NCBI GenBank assembly: GCA_024276825.1
Contig: JAJRWI010000042.1
Span: 62,001 to 126,000, forward strand
Origin: an archaeon
GTDB taxonomy: Archaea; Asgardarchaeota; Thorarchaeia; Thorarchaeales; Thorarchaeaceae
Direction of reading: 5' to 3'
DNA length: 64,000 nt
Shown piece by piece: positions 1 to 8,273 of the stretch (its first letter is position 1; each line of letters starts with the position of its first letter). The position numbers were made by a program, and so were the translations under genes. A model generated the notes under the pieces. The model made no database searches, was not told where the DNA came from, and saw only the letters and a program-made list of their open reading frames with translations.

Positions 1-575
1 CCAATCAGAATGAAGTCGGAGGGATGCGAAATTGAGATACCCTCACGTTCGATAACATTGAACTTTGTAGCAGCAGCATCCAGAAGGTCATCAACCAAGT
101 GATCGGGTAAAAGGTTCACCTCATCCACATATAGAACATTCTGATGGGCCTCAGCCAGAATGCCAGGCTTTAAGGCTTGAATACCTTCTTGCAAGACACG
201 TTCAATATCAATCGACCCAATGAGCCGGTCCTCAGTTGTCGACAGGGGAAGATTAACAACACGCATCTTCCTTCTGACAACTTTCAGTTCCTCACCCGCA
301 TGCTTGCGTCTCTTGCAGTCCTCACACATCATCTCTTCATGATAGGGATTGCATCCAAACTTGCACCCCTCGACAACATCGACCTCAGGAAGCAGATCAG
401 CAAGGGCACGCACTACGGTTGTCTTTCCAGTCCCTTTGGGTCCGGATATCAGCACGCCACCAATTCGGGGATTTATCCCATTCAGAATCAGGGCAAGTTT
501 GAGCCGTTCAAGGTCAACCACAGCACTAAAGGGCAAGACAACACGTGACGCTTCAGTCAAGTTCATTCGTCCCAT
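1..575 (-). CDS. Mg-chelatase subunit I (ChlI/BchI)-type AAA+ ATPase, C-terminus cut by window edge
   Basis: Minus-strand reading gives [65 protein letters not shown]...[18 protein letters not shown]...[63 protein letters not shown]; Walker A and B and the ChlI-typical cysteine insert. Not in ORF track because it runs off the edge. Confidence 0.9.
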   Translation of the reverse strand, partial: MGRMNLTEASRVVLPFSAVVDLERLKLALILNGINPRIGGVLISGPKGTGKTTVVRALADLLPEVDVVEGCKFGCNPYHEEMMCEDCKRRKHAGEELKVVRRKMRVVNLPLSTTEDRLIGSIDIERVLQEGIQALKPGILAEAHQNVLYVDEVNLLPDHLVDDLLDAAATKFNVIEREGISISHPSDFILI

Positions 576-716
576 CGCAATTATTGACTAAATTACACAT
601 AATTTCACAAATAAACATGAGGTTCTTCGCGATTATTATATAAACAATTAAACAAAACGGCTTATTATGAATAATACATAAGGGAGTGATGCATCTAATA
701 CTATGGAGATAATCAA

Positions 717-1883
717 ATGCTCTCGTATCTCACTCATATTGAATGCCCACGCTGCAGCAGAAAATTCACCCATAATCAAAAAGTGTCAGTGTGCCTGTGT
801 GGTTCGCCGCTATTGGCCCGATATGACCTGAATAGTGTAAGAGAGGTTGTGGACGCGGGCGAGTTTCCATCAAATGTGAACTCAATGTGGAGATATTCGC
901 AATTGCTCCCTGTCAAGTCGCCTTCATACGTGTTTAGTTTGGGAGAAGGATGGACACCATTAATAATGGCCAGAAGGTTGGGAAAGCATTTGGGACTAAA
1001 GCTCTTACGGATAAAGGATGAGGGAAGAAATCCCACACTATCATTCAAAGATCGCGGTCTTTGCGTTGCAGTTTCGAAACATGTAGAGAGCGGCTCAACA
1101 TCATTCGCCATTCCTTCTGCTGGCAATGCTGCAGTTTCGATGAGCGCTTACTGTGCAACAGCTGGGACTGATGTACATGTGTTCATGCCTGCTGACACCC
1201 CGCTAGGCTTTATCGAGGGTTGTAAGTTCTATGGTGCAAACATCACCCTCGTCGAAGGAAACATTGCTGATGCTGCAAGAATGATGAAAGCACAAAATGG
1301 ATCGTGGACTGATCTCAGTACAACCAAGGAGCCCTACAGAGTTGAGGGAAAAAAGACAATGGCCTTTGAGATTGCTGAGCAGTTGAATTGGAAGGTTCCT
1401 GATGTTATTATATGCCCAACTGGGGGAGGCACATCAATAATCGGCCTTTGGAAGGGCTTTAATGAGCTGGAAGCGATTGGTCTGATTGATGATAAGAAAC
1501 CAAGACTGTATGCTGCACAGTCCGAAGGATGCGCACCTGTAGTGAGAGCATACGAGAAAGACACAGATACAATCGAGCCGTGGCTAAATGGCCAAACAAG
1601 AGCATATGGCCTTAGAGTTCCGAGACCCTTTGCCGACCGTCTTATTATGATTGCAATGAGAAAATCGCACGGGGGAGCTGTGGGTGTTGCAGAGAGTGAG
1701 ATTGACTCATGCAGGCTACTTGCTGCGAGAATGGAAGGCATTGATCTCTGCCCAGAGGGTGCCGTGGGACTAGGAGGATTACGGAATCTAATTGAATCGG
1801 GTCAGATTGATTATAATGAGGATGTGCTCTTGCTCAATACAGGGTCAAGCTGCAGATATGGATTTCCATTAGTTGATGCGTAA
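717..1883 (+). CDS. thrC: Threonine synthase
   Basis: 388 aa; N-terminal Zn-ribbon-like CPRC..CLCG, LGEGWTPL, PLP-lysine context NPTLSFKDRG, SAGNAA motif. Confidence 0.9.
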   Translation: MLSYLTHIECPRCSRKFTHNQKVSVCLCGSPLLARYDLNSVREVVDAGEFPSNVNSMWRYSQLLPVKSPSYVFSLGEGWTPLIMARRLGKHLGLKLLRIKDEGRNPTLSFKDRGLCVAVSKHVESGSTSFAIPSAGNAAVSMSAYCATAGTDVHVFMPADTPLGFIEGCKFYGANITLVEGNIADAARMMKAQNGSWTDLSTTKEPYRVEGKKTMAFEIAEQLNWKVPDVIICPTGGGTSIIGLWKGFNELEAIGLIDDKKPRLYAAQSEGCAPVVRAYEKDTDTIEPWLNGQTRAYGLRVPRPFADRLIMIAMRKSHGGAVGVAESEIDSCRLLAARMEGIDLCPEGAVGLGGLRNLIESGQIDYNEDVLLLNTGSSCRYGFPLVDA

Positions 1884-2022
1884 TCACAATGCCCGAATTG
1901 ACCCAATCCAGATTACAAATTGTAATTCTTTAAAACAATTAGTGATTGAATTACAATATGGAATAACAGAGGGGTTTATTATTTTAGCTTGTAATTATTT
2001 TTTTCCACATTGAGGTGCAAAA

Positions 2023-4412
2023 ATGAGAGATGAGTCATTATTTTTTTTACTTGTGATATTGCTATCAAGCATAGCATTTATACCATTAGATACTGTAAGC
2101 AATGAAAACTCTTGTAAAGAAATACATGAATCATTCATGAATTCGGACCAATTCAGTTTGTCATCAGGTCCATTAGAGCGAACCATTCGTGTAGCACTTT
2201 ATTATGAGTTTAATTCCACCACACCATCATACACAATAGGATTCATGAATACAAACTATAGTATTATACAAAGTTTACTGACTTCTGTGGGGTTGCGCGT
2301 AGATGCATAGAGCTAGGACAGAGTTGGACACCAATCAAAAGAACATCTAATGATATACAGTAAAATTGAGGGGGGTCTAAATAGTTTCATCAGAGATCAA
2401 AGTCTGAAATGTGCCCAGTGCCGTTCTTGGGCGGACAGGACTGAGATGTCCAAGAAAGTCCAATTTACAATGAATGGTATTGATGAATGGGATCCAGCTA
2501 TTAGTACCTTCTTTAACTTCGCATCATATAGAGATGTATTAGTATCCAGAAGATATACATTCGACAAGCTTAGAGGTCCTTCACTCGGCAATTTGACAAC
2601 AGCTAATCTTGAACCATATGATATCCTTGTTGTTGTGCTTCCAAGCATTAACTTTACAGATAGTGAGATTATTGATGTGATGAATTGGGTAAGAAATGGA
2701 AGCGGATTGTTTGTCTTAGGAGACTGACATGCATTCACTGGTAATAAATATATCAACAGCCTACTTGCAGAAACTGGCTTGAGAAACAATATAACTGTCG
2801 ACGCAACTGGCACAATCAATAACTTTGCGGCGCATCGATTGTCAGAAGACGCTTACTTGATGGGCGCAGCATCGAGGAAGCCATAAATGCAACTGGTGAT
2901 GCTGGCATTTTTGCAAAGACTGACATTAGAGATGGAGTCGGAGCATACCAAGAGGTTGGAAATGGGAGTATAGTCTTGGTTTCAGACATTAATTTCTTTG
3001 ATGATGCAAGAATTAAATCTGATGATAATAAGATAGTTGCAGTGAATATTGCCAATTGGTTAGCTTCAGGTAGATCTGGGGTCTTGCTATTTGTAGACGA
3101 ACCAACTAGCGCAAACTACTATAGGACACAGGTAGCATCAGCATTTAATGAACTTGGGGTGAATTATTTCCACACATATACCTTTGACTATTTCAATCTC
3201 TTCTTGAAATTATGCCAATGGGACATGGTAATAATAGATGCTCAGTGGAAGACATTAACCACATGATATTGTGATCAGATTGCACAGTATGTCAAGTCGG
3301 GCGGAAAACTATTGATGTCGTTTTATAATGTTGATTATATGCCAGACCATGAATTATGGCCGCTTCTTGGATTTAGCCCTGCGTCAGATCTAACTACTGG
3401 CGTACCAGTCCAAATCTGGAACACTGAACATCTAATCTTCAACTTCCCAATCTCATATGGCGCTGATAATCTCACGCCGATTTATGATTATGGTGACGAG
3501 GGGGATGTTCTGAATGTGTATGATAATGCCACGGCATTAGCAGGTGTGACACTAACATTGGAGAGCAACGAGTCAATCATAGTATTGAGGAATAACAAGC
3601 AGACATTGTATAATGGATTTCTCATTGATGAGTTTAATCAAGATCTGGATGACCCCACATATCTCGACTCGTATGAACTATGGCTGAATGAGATTGCATT
3701 CATGTTGAGTCCAACGATTAACAGTCCAGAGGATATCACAATTGAATACGGAACTATCGGTGCTCATGTGACATAGACAGTTTCAGGCTATTTCCCTGCC
3801 ACTTATCGGCTTGAGAGAAATTCAATCTATTTTGGAAGCTCAACTCTGGACAGTAATCAGATATCTGTATCACTAAACGACTATCCAATAGAAACCTATG
3901 TCTTTGAGATCAGCGTAACAGAAACATTGGGATATATCGTCAATGACACAGTTGTGGTAACAGTCAGAGATACAACAGCACCCCTCTATCTAACAGGACC
4001 ATCTTCAATGGTTTACGAGGAGGGAACACAGACCTATATTGTGAACTGGACATTCTTTGATCTTCTCCCATATTTCTACACGCTATCTACGAATGGAACT
4101 CAGTATTATGGGGACACTTGGAATGGCTCAACTATTTCTATCAACCTTGGAGGTATGTCAATTGGTGTCTATAACCTCACTCTGGTGGTCAATGACACAT
4201 CGAGTAATCAAGCGAATTTCACTGGCTATCTGATAGTGACTGAGCCTTCAACAACCACAGGCACACCTACAACCACTGATACAACAATTACAACAGGTAC
4301 AACAACAACCACGCCTGCTCCGGATGAAAATAATAATACTCTGATAATTATTGCAGCCATTGCTGGAGTAGTGGTGGTAGTAGTCGTCATTCTGTTTACG
4401 AGAAGGAAATAA
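2023..4412 (+). pseudogene. Decayed surface protein gene (signal peptide, GATase/DUF4350-like segments, Ig-like domain, Thr-rich linker, C-terminal TM)
   Basis: Collinear ORFs 2023-2310, 2350-2727, 2976-3266, 3312-3776 and 3927-4412 are separated by in-frame TGA (after FVLGD), TGA (after KTLTT), TAG (after GAHVT), a frameshift near 2826 and a 185-bp repeat insertion at 2291-2475. C-terminus TTTTTPAPDENNNTLIIIAAIAGVVVVVVVILFTRRK. Confidence 0.8.
2291..2475 (-). repeat. Dispersed ~185-bp repeat, copy A (inside the 2023-4412 gene)
   Basis: ggttgcgcgtagatgcatagag...gatgtccaagaaagtccaatttacaatgaat; aligns end to end with the reverse complement of 55326-55510, about 90% identity by eye. Confidence 0.88.
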
Positions 4413-4430
4413 GCTTTGAAATCTAACATC

Positions 4431-4459
4431 GAGAACCTTGAGTCAAGGTTCTCTTTTTT
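4431..4459 (+). terminator. Intrinsic terminator-like hairpin
   Basis: gagaaccttga-g-tcaaggttctc perfect inverted repeat followed by tttttt. Confidence 0.75.
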
Positions 4460-4499
4460 CTAATTGAAAGAATCTCTCAATGTACAGTATTAGTCAACA

Positions 4500-5141
4500 T
4501 TAATTTCTCATTTCTATGATCTTGAGAATTTCATGCAGATCATGTTTTATGATGACATAATCAGCTGCTTTAGCAACTTCTTCATGTTCTGGCATGAATG
4601 CTATTGCAAGACCTACAACCCGAAAGGCACTAATATCATTTCTGCCATCACCAACATATGCAGTGTTTTCAAGAGGAATTTTGAAATCGTTGGCAATCTT
4701 TCTTATCTCTGCAGCCTTTTCTCCCCAGCCTACTAGTATCTCTACTTCGCCGGTGAGCCTTCCATCCATCACTTTCAATCTATTTGTAAGAACATAATCA
4801 ATGCCAAGGCGTTGGGCTATGTTATTGGCCATAATATCTAGACCTCCTGAGAGAATAGCAACATGTATCCCTCGTTTCTTGATCTCGGTGATTGCTTCTA
4901 ATGCACCTGGCACCAGTTCTGTTTCTCGTACCACTTCAAGCACTTCTTCAATAGGCCGGCCTTTCCATAATTCTGCATCAAGGCGAGCCCATTCCAGATA
5001 ATCAATCTCGCCCGCAAAATACTGATCATAGTATTTTCTGCCAAGGTCCTGAGTTCCAAAATGTTCATGAAGTCTCCACCAGATACTTGAATGCCTAGTG
5101 AGTGTGCCATCCACATCAAAGACTACTAACTTTATTGCCAT
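4500..5141 (-). CDS. HAD-family phosphatase, phosphoserine phosphatase-like
   Basis: DVDGTLTRHSS, AILSGG, YVGDGRNDISAF motifs. Confidence 0.85.
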   Translation of the reverse strand: MAIKLVVFDVDGTLTRHSSIWWRLHEHFGTQDLGRKYYDQYFAGEIDYLEWARLDAELWKGRPIEEVLEVVRETELVPGALEAITEIKKRGIHVAILSGGLDIMANNIAQRLGIDYVLTNRLKVMDGRLTGEVEILVGWGEKAAEIRKIANDFKIPLENTAYVGDGRNDISAFRVVGLAIAFMPEHEEVAKAADYVIIKHDLHEILKIIEMRN

Positions 5142-5174
5142 CTGTGCATCACAGAAATAAAACGGATGAGTCTA

Positions 5175-5828
5175 TTATAACTGAATCTCTCTGGCACGTT
5201 CTTCACTTGTTTTTTGCTTGAGATCGCGCAGCATCTGCTCGATTATCGTGCTATCATCCAACTCATCAGATGTTGGGGGTGATGGATGGGAGGGAGAAGG
5301 AATGTTTTGTTCTCGTTCAACAATTATCTCGGCCTCAAGTGATTGCAGTTGCCTTTCAATAATCTCATCTTCATGATATGTTGAGGGCTGAGTGTTCAGA
5401 TTCTCAGAGAGTATATCGCCCGCCAGTTCTATCTCCTCAAAGGTTTCAGCAATTCTGTCTAGCTGACTTTGAATCTCAGTGGTGTCAATCATACTCTTGG
5501 CTTCCTCAAGGGCCTCATTAGCGAGCCTGAGAGCTCTCTGAACAGCAGACTGGTCTTGAGCCTCCTCTATCAATATCAAAGATGTTTCGAGTGTCAGTTT
5601 CTGCTGGTAGTAACGATCGCGCCGGCTTTCAAAATCAAGTGCTCTCTTGAGATGTAATTTTGCACGTTCGCGTCGTCCCTCAACCGCTGCGACCTTGGCT
5701 GCAGCATGTTCTTCCGTTATTAGGGACTCGAATTTTCGGACCTTCAATGTCAGTGCGTTAATAACAGTCTTAATCTCTATGATTCGCTGTTCTGCGTTGA
5801 TCTTCTTTCGTCCGCTTAGAAATCCCAT
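5175..5828 (-). CDS. ESCRT-III / Snf7-family-like protein
   Basis: 217 aa, basic N-terminus MGFLSGRKK, long helical core ALTLKVRKFESLITEEHAAAKVAAVEGRRERAKLHLKRALDFESRRDRYYQQKLTLETSLILIEEA, acidic C-terminal helices including DDSTIIEQMLRDLKQK; pattern matches the CHMP4-7 class. Confidence 0.75.
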   Translation of the reverse strand: MGFLSGRKKINAEQRIIEIKTVINALTLKVRKFESLITEEHAAAKVAAVEGRRERAKLHLKRALDFESRRDRYYQQKLTLETSLILIEEAQDQSAVQRALRLANEALEEAKSMIDTTEIQSQLDRIAETFEEIELAGDILSENLNTQPSTYHEDEIIERQLQSLEAEIIVEREQNIPSPSHPSPPTSDELDDSTIIEQMLRDLKQKTSEERAREIQL

Positions 5829-5887
5829 TCAAGTCACCAAAGCGCTCTGTTTCATATTCATCACCATCAATGTTGCTTTTAATAGCT

Positions 5888-5932
5888 GGTAATACATTTG
5901 AGATGGAATATTATTTGTGGTAATACATTTGA
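5888..5932. promoter_or_regulatory. Pair of 14-bp direct repeats, candidate operator
   Basis: ggtaatacatttga at 5888-5901 and 5919-5932, 31-bp spacing, in the divergent intergenic region. Confidence 0.35.
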
Positions 5933-6045
5933 AGGCTATCCATTTCAAATTGAGGAGAATTTCGAAAATTGCGTTAGGTGTGAAACTTATTTACTGCGAT
6001 TTTTGGGTTAACAGCAAGACTTGCTACTGAAAGGTTGAGTGTGCT

Positions 6046-6678
6046 ATGGAAGCAAAGCAGCTTATCGGGATAGTCTTGGTTGTATCAACACTTATCATAG
6101 GGATGTCAGCCTATGTGGCACTGAATATGCCATCCATTAATCAAAACAACAACGACACAGATGAGACTACATTGACAACAACCACGACTAATCAAGAGAA
6201 CCCATTAATAATATTCAGGGATCAGGACCTGCTGGAATATAATATTACAATGCCGGACACATTGATGAAACTGGTAGATGGCAGAAATATCACGATTTCA
6301 GACCTTAAAGGCGAGTGGGTATTGATTGATTTCTTTGCGACTTGGTGCCCTGCCTGTGAATACTTTAATGGAGAGCTCAAGAAACTTGTTAATAAATGGA
6401 CTGACAACATTACAGTGATCGGACTCACAGTCAATATGGGTGACACCTTCGAAAAGCTTGAAGAATACATAACTGAACATGAAATAACCTGGACACTCGG
6501 TCAGGACTACGGTGAGGACTGGGAAAACACTGCTGCTGATTTCATAGGAGTCAGATATATTCCAACACCTATAGTGATTGATCCTGCAGGTAGACTAAGA
6601 TATGTTCATGAAGGCGCATGGCGCTTCGTAGAGATGGAACCTATTCTACAGGAATTAGTAAGTAATACTCCCCTGTAG
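6046..6678 (+). CDS. Membrane-anchored TlpA/thioredoxin-like protein
   Basis: N-terminal TM, Thr-rich spacer, FFATWCPACEYF active site, GVRYIPTPIVID cis-Pro loop. Confidence 0.88.
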   Translation: MEAKQLIGIVLVVSTLIIGMSAYVALNMPSINQNNNDTDETTLTTTTTNQENPLIIFRDQDLLEYNITMPDTLMKLVDGRNITISDLKGEWVLIDFFATWCPACEYFNGELKKLVNKWTDNITVIGLTVNMGDTFEKLEEYITEHEITWTLGQDYGEDWENTAADFIGVRYIPTPIVIDPAGRLRYVHEGAWRFVEMEPILQELVSNTPL

Positions 6679-6707
6679 ACTGATGCCTAAGGGGCCTGCA
6701 AAGAACA

Positions 6708-7388
6708 ATGATCATCGAACAACTCGTACAACTAGCAACAGCTCTGGGAATGGGGTTGTATATCGCAACATCACCCTGTATTTTTCCCTTGTTGCCTTTG
6801 TTTCTCATCAGAAGCTTGCAATCGGAGGGAAGCCGAAAGAAGAGCCTGTTGATCACTCTCGTCTTGTGTTTTGGCATTCTGTTGTCTCTTGCAATTTTCA
6901 TCGCAATTGCGAGTGTTATTGGGCTCCTCATAATGAGATATTATGATGTCATCCAAGGAGTGCTTGGCATAATTGTGATATTTCTTGGAATTCTCACCAT
7001 GTCTCAAAAGCTGAGAAACAAATTGGGGATCTCAAGGCTTAAAATGAGGGACCCGGGTGAGCCGAGAGGTCTAGTGAGTGTCTTTGTAATGGGTTTTGGC
7101 TATTCGTTGATTGCCGCTCCATGTACAGGACCAGTGATACTTTCGATACCTTTCGTTTTTGGTGCGGTGACTGAGCCAATTGTCATTCTTTTGATGTTTC
7201 TCGTGCTCTGTATTGGAGTACTAATTCCATACCTGATAATTGCACTGGTCACCGGAGAGGCAAGACAGAGAATGATCACAACGATGTCATCATCAGCTCA
7301 CAAGCTTGAAATAATCGTTGGAATACTGCTAGTGATCGTGGGAATGTTTCTTGCCTTACCATGGTTGACAGGTCTGTTTACCACTTAG
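6708..7388 (+). CDS. CcdA/DsbD-type transmembrane electron transporter
   Basis: Multi-TM, SPCIFPLLPLFLI and APCTGPVILSIPFVFG motifs; immediately follows TlpA-like gene. Confidence 0.85.
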   Translation: MIIEQLVQLATALGMGLYIATSPCIFPLLPLFLIRSLQSEGSRKKSLLITLVLCFGILLSLAIFIAIASVIGLLIMRYYDVIQGVLGIIVIFLGILTMSQKLRNKLGISRLKMRDPGEPRGLVSVFVMGFGYSLIAAPCTGPVILSIPFVFGAVTEPIVILLMFLVLCIGVLIPYLIIALVTGEARQRMITTMSSSAHKLEIIVGILLVIVGMFLALPWLTGLFTT

Positions 7389-7409
7389 AAGTATTAAAAT
7401 GAGAATCCA

Positions 7410-8237
7410 GTGGTTTCAAAACACATGACACTGGAGAGGACACTCAGAAAGGCAATAGCTGCCGGAAAGAGGGTGATATTGGAGAATCTTGATGTGTCTT
7501 CTGATGTCACTGGTGAAACAAATGCCTTCGGCGACTCTATGCTTGTTCTTGACACGAGGGCTGAGGAAGAGATCATCTCGGTTCTTAATGAGTCATCTCA
7601 CTCGTTTGCAATAATGAGTGAAGAGATTGGAACAATCATGCCCGAGGACAGACCTGAATTCATCGCATTGATAGATCCTCTTGATGGCTCCTCAAACCTC
7701 AAGAGGGGTATCCCACTATGTTCAGTGGGCATAGCTGTTGCTTCGTATCACGAAAGGCTTACGACCAATGATATCGAAATGAGTATGATCGAGTCCATCT
7801 TTACTGATGAGCTGTATTTTGCAAGAACAGGCAAGGGTGCGACAAGAAATGGAAAGAACATCAGGGTTTCTAAAGTCAAGGATCCCGAGATTGCGATAAT
7901 ATCCTATGACACAAAGAAGAGCTGGAGTGGAGAATTCGGAGGGGGCTCATATAGAACAATGATCGGAGTCTATGATATGAGAAGGACGGGCAGTAATCTG
8001 CTAGATCTGTGCTGGACCGCCTCGGGAGGCCTTGATGCAATGGTCGACCTCAGGGATATTCTGCCAATCATTCATGCCAGCGGGACTCATATTGTTCAAC
8101 AGGCAGGAGGAGTGGTCCTTGATAAGAGTGGGAACGAGTGGGTGGTACCACTTGATTTCGAGCAACGGATGAGCTTCGTGGCTGCAGGCACATACGATTT
8201 GGCACAAAGTATAATTGAGGCCTTCAATGGAGAATAA
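7410..8237 (+). CDS. Inositol monophosphatase / FBPase family protein
   Basis: EEIGT...ALIDPLDGSSNLKRGIPLCSVGIA; C-terminal GGLDAMVD..D..P; start codon uncertain (GTG 7410 or internal ATG). Confidence 0.85.
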   Translation: MVSKHMTLERTLRKAIAAGKRVILENLDVSSDVTGETNAFGDSMLVLDTRAEEEIISVLNESSHSFAIMSEEIGTIMPEDRPEFIALIDPLDGSSNLKRGIPLCSVGIAVASYHERLTTNDIEMSMIESIFTDELYFARTGKGATRNGKNIRVSKVKDPEIAIISYDTKKSWSGEFGGGSYRTMIGVYDMRRTGSNLLDLCWTASGGLDAMVDLRDILPIIHASGTHIVQQAGGVVLDKSGNEWVVPLDFEQRMSFVAAGTYDLAQSIIEAFNGE

Positions 8238-8247
8238 AAAGGGAGGG

Positions 8248-8266
8248 CCCCATGCAGAGCATGGGG
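8248..8266 (-). terminator. Hairpin downstream of the minus-strand giant gene
   Basis: ccccatgc-aga-gcatgggg; T-rich tract follows on the minus strand (ccctttttattc). Confidence 0.5.
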
Positions 8267-8273
8267 ACTATGC

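Noticed and set aside
177-591. Plus-strand ORFs 177-548 and 349-591
   Set aside because: Antisense to the edge-truncated Mg-chelatase-type gene on the minus strand; no recognisable protein features.
2728-3776. In-frame TGA/TAG codons as selenocysteine or pyrrolysine sites
   Set aside because: Two different stop codons, contexts fitting Trp, plus a frameshift and insertion in the same gene make decay the simpler reading.
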